Shown in pieces: positions 1-14,300 of a DNA stretch of 64,000 nucleotides. The notes beneath the pieces are model-generated. The model was not told the origin of the DNA. It ran no database searches and worked only from the letters and a program-made list of their open reading frames with translations. This DNA comes from Paramecium pentaurelia (taxonomy: Eukaryota; Ciliophora; Oligohymenophorea; Peniculida; Parameciidae). The position numbers and the translations under genes were made by a program. The stretch's first letter is position 1. Each line of letters opens with the position of its first letter. The stretch spans positions 137,931 through 201,930 of the forward strand of contig CAJJDO010000120.1 of the NCBI GenBank assembly GCA_905183005.1, given 5' to 3'.

Positions 1-718
1 TGAATAATCCATCTTTTTAAGGAGAAATGGATAATTTAGGAGGGTTTTGAGATTTTCTTGGCAATTCCAGATTTTTCTTATATAATAATATATCAATCAA
101 AAACTACCTTAGATTTATGATTATGGAGGGATTTCAAATTTAGATCTTTATCTAATTCTAATATCTTCTAATTATCTTTTAACTAATTCTTCAGCTTTAA
201 TATCTTCAATTTTGATTCGTTCTTACTCTTATTTTTATTATATTTATTTTTCTTGAATTTATTTTAATAAATATTCTTTCAATCTATATAATGATTTAAC
301 AATACTCTTATTTTTTAATTTCTTTTTCAACAAGTAAACTTGGATTTTCATTTGCATTTTAAAAATTACCTTTAATATTGTAAGCATTCTGTAAACGTTC
401 TTAAGATGTATTATTTTCAATGGAGTTATTTAATTTATATGAGAGTGATCTATCTCTATCCTATTAAAAAATGTTGCTTTTTCTTGGTAAAGAGATATTT
501 TGCTTAGCTCTATCAGAATTATTGTTTAATGATTGATTCAGTTATTCTCTTTGATTATTGGGTGGAACTAAGGCCAATTGAAATAAACTTCGTTTTAAAT
601 TTGACATGGATGATTAATTTGAATGTTAATTTAACATGTCTAAAAGATTTAGACATTTAATACTTTAGGCAGCAGCATAAAACATAGTTTTTTTAGGATT
701 TGAACTTAAAGTATTCAT
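1..718 (-). CDS. Gln/Lys-rich coiled-coil protein, 3' end outside window
   Basis: The frame opens with ATG at 718 (MNTLSSNPKK...) and runs leftwards off the window; no domain is recognised. The first 110 residues are Ser/Asn/Gln-rich and probably disordered, followed by a long Gln/Lys/Glu-rich stretch that should form a coiled coil. A 22-nt intron (GTA...TAG) at 284-305 is needed to keep the coiled-coil frame open; a second, less certain one (31 nt, ending AAG) is suggested at 77-107 because an in-frame TGA lies there. In-frame ATGs further down (MFYAAA, MSNLKR) are alternative starts. It lies 41 bp downstream of the Rho-like GTPase on the same strand. Function unknown; a cytoskeletal or ciliary role would be a guess. 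Confidence 0.6.
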
Positions 719-759
719 TATAATATAATATTAATATGTTATTAATTGGAAATATTCCA

Positions 760-1405
760 TCATAGTAATTGACATATAGATTTTTAATGTTTTATAGTTT
801 CTTATCTCCTTTTTGATCTCATCATAGTTTATAGTAATTATTCCCTTATAGTCATCCTAACTACTTCTTCAAATATATCTTTAATTTTGTTATTCAAGAA
901 GGCACTACACTCTATATATCTTAAGTTTTCTTGTTCACACTTCTCCCAAAATATTTAGAATTTCTAAGGATCATTTTGTTTATCTGATTTATTTCCCACT
1001 ATTATTTTTGGTAAATTTTGTTTGTCTGCCTTTTCTAATTCTGGTTTCCATTTTGTCCAAATATTATTGAAACTATCCATATCAATAACAGAAAACACAA
1101 TCACAAATGCACTAGCTGATTGATAGCTCAATAAACGTAATCTTTCATAAGACTCTTGACCTGCTGTATCCCTTGATATTCAATTCATTATTATACCATA
1201 AAGACAATTATACTTAAGTATTATCTACACAAATTACATTAGAATAATTTTCAAAGACAGTAGGTATATAATCAATAGGAAATCTATCCTATGTATATCT
1301 ATTTATTTCATAATTTAATTACGTCAATAGAATGGAAGTCTTGCCAACACTACTATCTCCAATTACAACAACCTTTATTGGTTAAGGTTCTTAATTAGAA
1401 ATCAT
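760..1405 (-). CDS. Rho-family-like small GTPase with CaaX box
   Basis: About 206 aa. The order of motifs is that of a Ras-superfamily GTPase: P-loop GDSSVGKTS near residue 15, switch I PTVFENYS, switch II LWDTAGQESYERLRLLSY, G4 GNKSD and G5 ECSAF. Switch I and the RLRxLSY stretch are typical of Rho, whereas the G4 motif is NKxD rather than the usual Rho TKxD, and no Rho insert helix is visible. The C-terminus ends in basic residues then CQLL, a CaaX box with Leu last, which in known proteins directs geranylgeranylation and membrane attachment. A 25-nt intron at 1172-1196 (GTA...AAG) splits the Trp codon of LWDTAGQ; without it the frame is lost. Start codon 1405 lies only 14 bp from the divergent kinase start. 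Likely role: actin or vesicle signalling at membranes. Confidence 0.85.
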
Positions 1406-1419
1406 TATAAAAAAATATA

Positions 1420-2834
1420 ATGTTACTTTAGAATAGAATCATAAACAATAAATTCATTATTCAAAGAAAACTATCTGCTGGTTCCTTTGGAATTGTATTT
1501 CTAGGGTTAGATTAAAATACTAAATAAGAAGTAGCAATAAAAGTAGAAAAAGAAGAAAATGAAGATATTCGATCATTGGAAAGAGAAGTATCAATTTTTA
1601 AACAACTTGGTTTTATTGATGGAATACCTAAATTTATTTGGTCAGGAGAAGAATATGGTTATAATATTATAGTAATGTAACTATTGGGGAACGACTTATC
1701 TTATCATTTTAAATAATTGAAGCGCTTTACACTAAAAACAGCATTACTGATTGCCATATAATTAGTTGATGTTTTAGAAAAACTCCATTTTTAAGGTGTA
1801 ATTCATAGAGATCTCAAACCAGAAAATATACTTTTAGGTTCAGGTAAAGATAATAGTAAAATATATCTGCTTGATTTTGGAATAAGTAAAATATATAGGA
1901 ATTATAATAACAAACATATGTAATGAATAGTAATAATTATTAGTCCTTTTAGAGAACATAGATCATTTTTGGGAACTACAAGGTATGCATCTATTGCTGC
2001 TCATCTTGGTCATGAATTGAGTAGAAAAGATGATTTAGAATCTATGATGTATATTATCTTATACTTCATTAGAGGGTAAATCTTATTTAATTTAAAGATA
2101 GCTACCATGGCAAAGTATGTAAAGTGTTACTGATGATGATAGAACTAAAAAAGTAGGTGAAATGAAATTACGATTATAATAAGAAATATTTAGAGATTAA
2201 CCTAAAGAATTTTAAAAAATATTTGAGTATTAAATATACAATTATATTATAGTTACATACGTAAATTGTAATTTTAGAGTGAACCAAATTATAAGATGAT
2301 TACATTTGAATTAAAAAAGGCTGCTGAATCTTTGAAATTAAATCTTGATGGATATTATGATTGGAGTGAGATTAGATGTTCAACACATTATGATTCTTTA
2401 ATTCCTAATAATAGTATAGAAATGAAGAAATCTATTGAAAAATAATTATCAGGTATTATAAATCAATAAAAGTAAAATTAATAATTCTTTATATTTAGTT
2501 CCAATTTATTATTAGCTCCACCTCCATAATTTTCAAGCAGAAATAATCTTAATGGTAGAGAGGATAATAAAAAAACTTCATTAGCTTCCATAAATGGTAG
2601 TCCAATATGTCTACACTATTATTAGGTAGTTAATAATGTCTTTCTGTAAATCCATTCTATTCAACTTCTTTGAAACATCATATAGATTTTGAAACAGATT
2701 TAATTAGTTAATAACTTAATGAATATCTTGGAAATAGTAGTTTATGTCAAAATTATAATCAACTTAAAAAATTTAATAAAGAGTAATTCTATATTGTATT
2801 TAGATTTCACTTATTGAATAAATATACTTTGTGA
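1420..2834 (+). CDS. Casein kinase 1-like Ser/Thr protein kinase
   Basis: About 437 aa after removal of four introns: 1920-1943 (24 nt), 2076-2097 (22), 2227-2252 (26) and 2597-2625 (29). Each intron restores the kinase frame. N-terminal lobe has the glycine loop (LSAGSFGIVFLG) and VAIKVE lysine; the catalytic loop is VIHRDLKPENILL and the metal-binding motif LLDFGISK. RGQLPWQ and the later YIRKLQFQSEPNYKMI are hallmarks of the CK1/TTBK group, which lacks the usual APE motif. The last 120 residues are Asn/Ser/Gln-rich and probably disordered. All catalytic residues are present, so an active kinase is expected. A 21-nt GTA...TAG segment near the 3' end (after NKE) could be an extra in-frame intron. 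Divergently arranged with the Rho-like GTPase, 14 bp between start codons. Confidence 0.88.
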
Positions 2835-2891
2835 TTTGATTGAATTATTTGTAATATTTATCTCATTTTCTTTTTTATCATTATTTAATTC

Positions 2892-3229
2892 ATGTAATTA
2901 TAAACTCTAAACTCAAATAGTTTAATTGAAGAGCTACAAACTGAAAAGAAATAATCAGAAGAGACTAAAAAATTACTTTAAATGGTATTATATTTTCATA
3001 TAGGTTTTAGAAGGTACAAGACTTTCATATGAAAATGTAAAAAGAGAGAAATGAAAAATTATTTTAAAAAAATAGATAAATAGTTATGCTACCTCCAATT
3101 TTATAAGATGATCAAACATATCCTTATTAATTTAATGAAGATGATTTTGAAGATGATGAAAGCTATCATGTCAATAATTTCGATGAAATTCAAAAAGAAC
3201 TTGAAACATTTTACTTACACAAAATTTGA
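2892..3229 (+). CDS. Small acidic coiled-coil hypothetical protein
   Basis: Encodes about 103 aa once a 26-nt intron (GTATTA...TTTTAG, roughly 2985-3010) is removed; reading through it or using a shorter 19-nt alternative runs into an early TGA. The N-terminal half is a short Glu/Lys/Gln-rich helix, probably coiled coil; the C-terminal half is strongly acidic (NEDDFEDDESYH). No family recognised. It lies 57 bp after the CK1-like kinase on the same strand and its stop is convergent with the large membrane-protein gene ending at 3275, only 45 bp away. Start chosen as the first ATG of the open frame. Confidence 0.6.
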
Positions 3230-3274
3230 ATATTCTAGTTCAAAATATTTGTTTTTATAATTTAATATGATTTA

Positions 3275-6200
3275 TCACATCTTTTACTCAAATCTCTTTA
3301 TTGCATTATAAACTTATACATCCAATAAACTTTCATGTGGTAATAATATCAATGCTTATCTAATTGCTCTTATTTATCTTTATAATTTTCTAGTTGCATA
3401 TATTACCACAGAAAATAATATAGTTGAAGCTACTATTCCAAATATAATATAATAGATTAAATATTTCTAATAATCTGTTTCTAAAATATCAACAGATGTC
3501 GAAATTATTGTTGCATAAAATTCTACTATTGCTTTGTTAAGATCAAAAAAATATGGCATCAATAATTAAATGTTTTCAGCAGTCTCCAAAAAAAGAATAA
3601 CTTCATCTGCATTAGTATCTAATTCTCCATTTAATTCTCTTACAAATTTACTCGAAAATAAAGCTTAAATTCTAAAATATTTAAATTTATATTTACTCTT
3701 AATACAATCCATTAAAACCTTATTTAAGATGTTCCCTATTATTATTTATTTCTAATGGTTTTGGAAAATCTGGAAAATATTAAAATTTCCCATTCATATA
3801 ATTACAAAATGGCAATTATTCACCAATATAATCACAAAGATCATCTTAATATAAACCTAATAATAAGTTTTTATTTTAATCACTTATTTTCTTGGATGCT
3901 ACTATATTATCATAAATTGAATTATATTATTCTTTTTATAAATCTAAACTAGTTTTAAATTAAGCTAATAAAATTTTATTGTTCTCTTAAAAAAATCCAT
4001 TTGTTTTATTATATTCTGGATTTTATAAATAGATACCACTCTTTTTCTAATATTCACTTAATAATAATTAATTTTTTATTAATTAACTAATTATCATGCA
4101 ACTATCAAATCTTTATTTAAATCTAACAAATTTCATACATAAATTTAATTCTGGAAATGAATCTTTCATATTTATATCTTAGAATAAATATGATGATAAT
4201 ACATATGATGTTAATATAAACCATAAAAAGAATAACATTAAATAAATATGAATTATGGAATATTGAGTCTCTTAAATTCTTTAATTTAATTTAGCTCTTT
4301 ATTATAATTTTTATTATTTTTTTTCAATTTAATGTGAATGTGTTAATTTTTAAATTTTTCTTAATTGAGATATTCTACAAGTGAAGAACTCTTTAAAATA
4401 ATTTATTTATTTCCATTTACTAATATCATTTATTAATACATCTTTAAATGACTTATACTTTAATATTAATAATTCAACATCTTTTTCTTATACTCTACAA
4501 ATCATTAGAAGTATATTCTATTTATAAACATATGGTTCTACCCATAATTTAAATTAAAGTAATATAGCTATTATGATTATCAAAAGTTAAACAAATAGAA
4601 AAACAAGATATAAAAATTCATAATTATCAATATTTGCAAAGAATTCACTAACAATATTTTCAACTACATTACTTACAAAATCAATTAAATTATTTAGATT
4701 TGCTTTCAAAAATAATAATCGTATTTATTCATTAATTACAGAAAGTTCATCATTTTCATCTAATAAAGTAACTAATGCTTAAGTATATTCATTAACCATT
4801 TAATTGAATTACAAAAAAGAAATATTTTAAACTTAATAAATGTATTAATTAACTATTTTTATTTCAGCTTTATTAAGCTTTCCTTATTGATCAAGAATAG
4901 AGAATTCTTATTCTATATTTACAATTAATTCTAAGAGTTCTACTCTTAATTATTAACTTTCTTATATAATTCTATAAACATAATAATCTCCATAATTAAA
5001 TTCAAGTAATCTAATTTCTAAATCTATTTATCCTAATACAGTAAATGTACAATATAATCTATTAAATTTATCTGGTAATCTAACAAGAGGAATTTAATAT
5101 TATAGATTGTTTGTGTTGCCTCTTGCAATAATCAATTCGAGAACTACTAAGAATAACAATACAAGAAAGAGAAATACTGTATTAATAAATACTTTAATAA
5201 GAGTTGTTTAATAGCGTTATGTATATTACAAATTTCTAAGTATATTGAATACTGACATTTAAGTTCTATCAGATGTGGCACTAGATTAAGATTACTTAGC
5301 ATTATCTTTAAATTCTAATTCCATTTCTTTATATTATTATATGACTTCTTCGACATTCTATTTATTTTAATTTTATTAAGAGCTACTTTTAGCAATTTCA
5401 TAAGCTTATTTTTGATCTTCCTCATCTTCTTCATCGTATTCTACATTAATTAATATATCTTTATTTCCTCTTGGAGAAACTAATTATTATTATTATTAAC
5501 TTTCATTCAAATATGATTATTTCTTTTAACTTTCATCAATATCTGGATTTTATAATTAATTTATTTTATTTATAATTGGAGGATTGAAACTTATAGCATT
5601 TTCTATTGCATCTTGATCTAATTTGAAATCAGATTCATTAAATGGATCACTAGTAAGAGTCTTTTTTATTGTACTATAATAACTAATAGAAGGATGATTT
5701 AAAGATTTTTTTTTATTAATTTTTTCAATATCATTAATTTACAATACAAATTAAGGAAGAATATCACCACCTAAAACATTAAATGATAACTAAAATTTAA
5801 TTGAATATTATGTGTTTTAATCTATGTATTTACTTTAATTAAATTTTTATAAAAATTCATTGATAAATGATAGATTTTATTCTCTTAAAAAATGAATTGA
5901 ATTTATGTGATTACCATATGTTAAATAATTTTATTATTCAGTTTCATTTACTTCAGTAAAATAATTTTATGATTCATGTATTTTAAGAGTACTATTGGCT
6001 CTAGTAAAATCATGATCTTAACATAATTGATTAAAATTATTGATAGGAGATAATATCATAGATTTAGGTGCTCCCCTTCCTTATAATTCTGATTATTATA
6101 ATAATATTTCCTTTTCCATATTAATTTATTCAAAAATAGTTTAAAACCAAAAATATACAAATCCTTTATTTAATAATTATTCCAAAGTAAATCCTTAACC

Positions 6201-8285
6201 TAAAATACTGAAAAGCTATTCACTTATACCTAATATTTTACCACGACGATCAAATATAAGGAAATCATAACTTTATTTGACTTTTTATAATGCACCTGTT
6301 ATTATATAATCGGAATCATTTTCAAACATATGCAATAAACTAATATTTGCAGCTTTTATGAAATTATTTTTCATTTTAACATAAACTTCTTTAGAATGTT
6401 CAATCAATAATGAATATCCTTTTTTCATATATCTAAATATAATTTTATCATGAATCTATTGTATATAAGGTGGCATTAATTATTCTATATATTATATATT
6501 TTAGAAATCTTTTTCATCTTTAAATCCAAAGAATTAAGCTAATTATCCTCTATTTTTATTTAAGATTAAACTCTTTTATCTTGCAAAGCTAGTAGCAATC
6601 ATAACTAATTCATCATTAAAGAGTGTTAAATTATTAACATTTTCTGTTTATATATTTCTTTCTAATTACATAATTTCATCTATTCGTTATTCGATATCTA
6701 AAGTAGCATGATAATCATTTAAGATTGCTGAATATAGAATTGCTAATAATTTTAATTCTAATATATTAAAATGTATTAATCTTGCTTATAATTTCATTGG
6801 TTAAATTGCAAACCAATTAAAGAATATATCTCTTAATTTCCAAATCTTTTCACTTAAATTATAAGTACATAAAGCAAAATTTTCAATTCTTTAATATCCT
6901 TTATCTAAATCAATCCAAAATTTAATTTTTGTATCTAATATTGAAATCAATAAACTCAAACTATCTTCATATAATAATTCAGCTTTACGTATATCACATA
7001 ATTATAATTTCTTCTCTTAATCTCCACCATTCTAAAATTATTTCTTTTTTTCTGCCATTTTCTCTTGTAATATATTAGCTATAACTAAAAAATAAAAAGA
7101 TTATTTCTATGAATTTGTCATATATTGTTTTAATTCAATATATCCTAATTATGTTTTCTTACAAGTATTTATAACATACATAATTTTGTATAATTATAGA
7201 TTCTCCATAATAATCCAATCTTTTGTTTTAATTTAATCAATCACTAAATTCATTAGATTCAATACTGTTTATTAGATCTTTTAAAATAGATTGTCACTTT
7301 CAATCCAAATATTATATTTAAATTTAATATAACATAATATGGAATATAATTAGATTGGATTTATTTTATTCTAACTTAAAATATCAACAATAGCAAGCAT
7401 CTTTTCTTAAGTCATTGGTGAATTATATAATTAATTATTCATCTATCTTATATACAATTATGTAATTATCACAACTGATAATGATGATAATAAAAGTATA
7501 TAATAAAATATATCTGTTTATGAAATTTAAAAAGATGTTAATTTTATAAGAGAGATAAAAAACATTAATGCAGTTGCAGTTACATATTTACAATTGATTT
7601 AATTACTGTAAGGTTGAATAATAATTGAGTCTATTAGAAATAGCAAATTCATCATCACTAATAAGATGGATGAGATAAGTTCGCTTACCATTGACTTCAT
7701 AATTATTAATCCAACATCAATAATTATTAACGCAAAATTAAAATAGGAATATCTTCTTAAGTACTTATTTCTCTAAGGTAAAAAGTAATTCCTATTGACC
7801 ATAAAATAAAGTATATAGCATATGAATATACCAATAAAAATAATTAAACTTATTATGAAATCTTCATCTTTTTATATTTGATTATTTAAGTGTTTAAATA
7901 TTGGCATAAGCATCAATAATTGGTAATATGTAAAGAAGCTTTTTAATGTAAATTTAAATTTTAATTTTGTAAAGATGTTTATGATGATCATCCATATATA
8001 TATACAAATTATGTAGGATATAACTTTGTTTAAGTTTAAACTATCAATTAATTAGATTGGAGTTTGTAATGTAAACCAATTAAATAATTGTTCCAAAATT
8101 TGCAATTTAAAATCGATATATGGTTTTTCAGCAAACTTATCATAATCGAATAATAAACTAATCCTCTGAAATGAAAAGATGATCATTATTAATGTGCTAT
8201 TAATGTCTGTCTAACTCTCATTCATAAATTCAATAAAGTCTCTTGATCTCTATTTGAAATATTCATTTAGATATAAGCAGTACAT
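3275..8285 (-). CDS. Large multi-pass membrane protein with PAS-like region
   Basis: About 1658 aa. The N-terminal 330 residues contain several hydrophobic helices (for example at DFIISLIIFIGIFICYILYF and ISSILLVMMNLLFLIDSIII). A long soluble region follows, including a segment starting DFLIFDRRGKILGISEQLF that reads like the beginning of a PAS sensor domain, then Gln- and Asp/Glu-rich linkers. Two more membrane helices near the C-terminus (VFINTVFLFLVLLFLVVLEL and FLYLVFLFVQLLIIIIAILL) enclose an exposed segment, then further hydrophobic helices near LIYYIIFGIVASTILFSVVI. This architecture resembles the large TmcB/PAS-type membrane proteins common in ciliates; that assignment is inference. 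One 34-nt intron (3672-3705) is required to reach the final TGA. Start (MYCLYLNEYF) is the first ATG after two TGAs; it lies 24 bp from the stop of the upstream giant gene, in the same frame. Confidence 0.75.
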
Positions 8286-8309
8286 ATATTATTAATTATT
8301 TTATCATAA

Positions 8310-11300
8310 TCATAAATTTTATATTGGTCCTCTTATTAAGTCAGCAAAATTAGCAAGAATATTGATCTTACTATCACTTAGTACTCTTACAAATGTGTTT
8401 AATCTGATTCGAAATGACATATCTCGCTCAGCCAATTATTAAAATTCTATTTTTCTTGTTCTATTTCCTAAAGAACTATAACTAATAGAAGCAGCATAGT
8501 ATACTAATAAAAAGTTTAATTGATTTTAAAGGTTATAGTTTTCTAAAAAAGTATCTAAATTTGGATCAATTAATAGGAATATATCATTTACCATTATTGC
8601 AGAATTAGGTAATGCTATTTTATTATTGTTCTATTCACCTCTAAATCTACAAGTAATATTTTCAAAACAAATTATTAAAAATATTAATTTAAATTAGTAA
8701 TCACTTAATTCCAATTATTCCCAAAAAAACATATCTTCTAAATGTTAATAAGTTTAATTTTTTCTCACTTGATCCCAAGTATATTTAATATTTATGAATT
8801 TACTTTAAAATTATTAATTTTAAATTGTCTCATTATTGCAATCTATTTATTCCATTGATGACAACATTCCATAAATCTATTTACTTATATCAAATGATAA
8901 TTAAATACTCTTATCTCTAATAGCAATATCATTATCACAATTTATGAATTTCTTAATCATTAAAAATAGTGTCCTAATTTAAACTTATTATAATTTGCTA
9001 TTCATCAATATTTCAGCAGATCCATTTAATGAAAATGAATGCTTCTTTCCAATTAATATTTTTGTTAACAATAATCCAATATCATCTGATAATTAGTAAA
9101 ATGCTTCCTCATTAGGAGCTATAGTTTTATAATGTTGAATTTTTTAATAGATTTCTTCTGTTAAACTAACTATAGCATCTAAAGAATATTTTTATAATGA
9201 ATTATTAGCATTTATTTTATCTATTTATTCTTCTATACTTTATAATACTTCAAATATAAAATTAGGTCCTTGTGATTCAATTAAATTAACTATAATATTA
9301 AAACAAAATATTTTAGTTTATTTCTTTCTCTTTAACATATTCTCAAAAATAAATTATATGCAAGGTTAACTTTATAATTCATCATGAAATTTTATCAAAA
9401 ATGATGTATAACTTAAAAAGATACTAATATGTTTTAAAAAACTCTACAATTAATTAATAGCTGTCTTTAAATCTTCTGATTATTATTCTTTATTTTCAAA
9501 AAAATTTAATAATTCTTAAATTAACAATCCACATTATACTGTTGAACTTAATAATTCCAAATCTAAAATTTTCTCTTAAAAAGATGTAAATGAAACTAGA
9601 ATTGTTAATATTTCAATTGACATAGTAAAATTTTATTATTAAAGTGTTTTCTAATATTCAGTGACACTCTTATCACCCATTTCTAATTATGCTTTAATAT
9701 TTGCAGATTATTTCTAAATATAATCAAGTAAAAAATCAATTGATTCTGAAATAGTTTCTTCTAATTCTTATGATTCAGAAGGATCAACTTCAGCTATAAG
9801 TTTTTTTAAAAACATTTAAAATAACAATTAAGTTTCATGTTCTCTAAAAGTTGTCTGATTAATGTTCATTATCTATAATACACTATTTGCTAAATTACAA
9901 GGTTTATCTTATTAACAATCTTTAAACTTAAAGAGTACACATAATCGTAAAAAGTTTTAATAAATTTCTGAATTCATGAATCTAAACTCTGAACCTTACC
10001 AATGTTATATAAATAATACTAAAATCTCTTCAATTGGACCAGATATGTCAACACCAAATTTCTCAAATAATTTGATTGAGATATTAACAACATTGCTATA
10101 AAAAAGAGTTTTATCTTCTACTTAAGTTTTAAGTGTTCTTTTTAATATTTCAATAAGAAATTTTAATGTCATATCACCATTCGAATCCATTCTAGTTAGA
10201 ATTAATGCTATTTAATTTAATACTTCAACAACAATTAATATATTATTTTAATTTTAGTAGGTTTCTTCTGAGAGTAGGATTTTTTCAATAATCAAGAAGG
10301 GTACATAAAATGAAATCTTTAAGGCTTCATTATCATTTATTCTTATAATATCAGTGGATACTTTTTCATTTCTTTATGAATATATCAATTTTTAAATGGG
10401 AGGTTATAGTTTTAAGTTTACATCATTTTTAAATATTTTTTCAATACTAGATAAGACAATAGAAAATAATTGAAATTATTTTAATACATTTCTATGTTTT
10501 TCTTAATATTCTGCTTGAGTATTATAACTTAAACATTGATCAAATTAAGAGGAAGTAAAATAACTTAATTTAGATTTAAGCAAAGAAAAGTATCCATATT
10601 TAACTAAATAATTTAGACATTCTTTAGAAGTGATCAAAAAATTATAAATATTCCATATTCTCCAATATTTATCAAATTTTTTATCATTTGTTAAATCTTA
10701 TGTTTCTAATGTTTTCTAAAATTTTTAAAATAATGATTCAATTTTTGCTATTTTCTAAAAGAATATATATAATTTTATTTACATATTTTAATTTTTATAT
10801 TTTAAGTAATCTTTCAAGAAATGCTAAAAATAAATCCATATGATCTGATTCAAATGTAACATAAGATAAAACTTCATTAACCATAAAATCTAATGTAAAT
10901 TCTACAAGATGTTGATTTTCATCATTCTCAGTACTATATTCAAACATTTACATAAAGATACTACTACTATATTAAATAACTAATGGTTTAGACACTTGAT
11001 TCAATTTTACTACATATTTATAAACTTCTTCTGCTTGAATACGTAAGAAAAACTCTTTATTTGTACTAATATTTATAAATGCTGTTAAAGCATGAACATA
11101 ACCATCTGCCTATATATTTTCTTTTTAACATATATAAGTGAATAAATATTCAGGTAATTTAGTAGAAAATAGAAATTTAAAATTCTCTTGATGATATGCA
11201 ATATTGGTTAAACATTATAATAATAATGGAGGAGCAGATTAATATGTTGGAGGATGACCTTTCTTTAATACATACAACAAAACAGATATTATTAAACTCA

Positions 11301-14300
11301 TATCTTTATTAACAGGATATTCACTATCTTAAGATCGTATACTAATGAATGTTTATTATGATGATACTCTCTTTTAAAAGAAATTATTAGTTTATTATTG
11401 TTAAATTGAATATAGAGCATTTTTTTAGTATGATTAGATTGAATCATTAAGATCACCAATATCCTATTTACCATCTTCAAATAATAAATATTTTCTATTT
11501 TTCATAACTCCTACTATTACTCCAATTAAAAATGTTTGATAGAGAGGATGTTATTTTATTTATTATTTATAATTTTTAGCTATTATTTCAAATACTGATT
11601 AATAATTTCTACTATCAATTTGAAAGATATTTGCATAAGTGGCTAAAGATTATAATATAAGATTTGGTGCTTATTAATGGGAGAATTAACATATTTCTAA
11701 GAGATGATCTTCTACTTCTTTCTTTTACATAAATTATTATAATCCTGCCTATGTTTTTTAAGCAAATGCAACATTTGATAATAACCTTAGGAATTGATTG
11801 ACTAATTATTCATATTTAGATATTAATAAAGGTTCAACTTATTATTTTTATTTTACTTGTTATATTAATTCTTTTAAATTATTCAAAGAATTTTAATTGA
11901 AAATAAATAGATTTTCAATATGCATTTACATAGATTGAAAATCAAGAATATGAGGGATTCGATCAGCCAATTCACATAGATGACTATAATAATTACATTT
12001 AACTTCTAACATATCAAAGAATATTATTATAGTAATAAAATTTCCTATTAATCTCTCTCTATCAAATCTGACTGTGTTTATTAATTCAGTTGAAAGAATC
12101 ATTTACCATAAAGGATCAATTTTACATACTAAAAATTTTGATTTACTTTCTAATAAAAAATTAATATTTGCAATTATTTATTATAAGATTTCTTTTTTAT
12201 TTGATAGATTTTAACTAGAATTATCAATTACATATTCTAATGAAGACTTTAATAATCTAATTTATAAAGGTTTTTCACATTCATCTAAAAGGGATAGAAG
12301 ATTGACCATATTTAATTAATTCTCAATAAGTGCATAAGTTCTAGGATTGAGTCCCAAATTAACAAGAGAAACTACTTATTAATGTGATGTATCTTATTAT
12401 ATTGATTCTTTTTTATTTACAATTTATTCAAATATTCTTATGGCTTCATTATTAATAAGTACTTCATGAACTTCCTCTGTAAATGTTGTATTAGCTAATA
12501 AAATTTAGATTTATTCCTTTAAAACTTTTGATGTACCACTTTCAAAAAATAGTTTATGTAATCTTTTAAGAATATCTTAACTTGCAATCCATGTATGTAA
12601 ATCTTAATTTAAAGATAAATTAGCTAATAATTATACAATTCTTTTAGTTGTAGATTCATCATGTTCTGATAAAAATATTTCTTTAATTAATTAAAGAGTT
12701 TTTTCATATTTAGGCATAATTAATTAAATTTCTTTAATATATGTTAAATTAACTAATATTGTTAATAATAATTCTCTATCAGGTGCCTAAGTGAGATTTA
12801 GATAAGCAGTTCTATATTTGATCATGAAATCTTCTATATTTAAAAAGGTTTCAAAAAAATCAAAGGAATGTTCATGATAAGCAAGATTAGCAAGTAATAA
12901 TAATAATGATGATCTGAATCTTTATTCTTATTATTCCAATTTTTCATAATTGTGATGTAATAGATCAAATATTTTAATCATAACTGGATAATTGGATTTA
13001 AATGTTTATAATGTTTTCTATGATTCAACCATAACACAGAAAATAGATAAAATAAGTCCTAAAATCTCTTAAGATGTAAATTTGATAAACATTTTCTATA
13101 TATCTTATAGACATTCAATCATAATAAGATTGTCTTCAATTTCTGAATAATGTTATAGTACCATATTATGCATGACTTTGAGAAATGAGACTACAACATA
13201 ATCAGGTTATGTTGGATCAAGTTAATCTTCATTTTCTTAAATTGATTATCTTAATTAATTTACTAAAGAAGGAATATCTTTTTCTTTTTTAAGAATATCA
13301 GGATCTATAAGCATATTGGAAAGAGTAAGAAAACATAAAATAGTAATATGTTATGGTCCTTTTTATTCTTTTATATAAACTTTAACAAAATTTAAAATGT
13401 CACTTCTTGCTATTGCTTTAATTAATCCATAATCTGATTTTGTCATATTAAGAATACAAATTAAAACAGGGTAACATATTTGAGGATCTTATTTTTCTGA
13501 GAAAGTAACTTATTAGAGATGATCAAAAATATTGGCATATATTTCATCACTAAATATTTTAGGTTTAAATGAAGGATGTGAACTCAAATGTGCTAATAAA
13601 CGTATAATATCAGTTAATTTAATATTATGTTTCTATTGACGTAATTTAAATATAGATGTAAGAATCTAAGCTTCAAAAATCTAATTAAGAATTTCATTTT
13701 CTTTTGATATATTTGCTAATAATGAACAAAAATATTAAGAAATATTTAAGAATGAAAGATCTTATTACATTTTTTCACTTAAAAATGGTACTATCTTTGA
13801 TTATTTGAAGTACTCAAGAGAATGAGGATTATAAGACATTCTATTTAAAACATATACTCTTAATGGTAATGATTCCTCATCATCCATTTCATAATCAGGA
13901 TCAGCCAATTTAACAATTACATTAAGTATATCTGATGGATATTTATCAGACATTGAAATTAGAATATTTATACTTTCTAACAAACTTCTAAAGAAATAAC
14001 TCTTATTAGATAAAATCAATTCCTATATTATTTAAGTAGCTCCTTATTTAAAGATTTCTGGTAATTTCTCTTATAAATTTGGTATCTTTAATAATTAACG
14101 TATAAATGTAAAGAGATATGTACGAAAATCAAATTCAGGATCTTTTTCTTAATTATTTGTTAACATAACACAAATATCTCTCATAACTTTAATAAATTTA
14201 AAATTTAGTAGTTTTTCTAAATTATTTAAATTTAAAGACAAATTCATTATAGCAATACTTAAAAATGTAGCATTTTATGGTTTTAAATCATTTGTGTTAT

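Noticed and set aside
3755..3952. Plus-strand open frame within the 3' part of the multi-pass membrane protein gene.
   Set aside because: It lies antisense to well-supported coding sequence and has only AT-driven composition.
11298..11480. Short minus-strand frame in a different phase inside the armadillo gene.
   Set aside because: The correct frame through this interval continues the armadillo repeats without a TGA; the other is a shadow.
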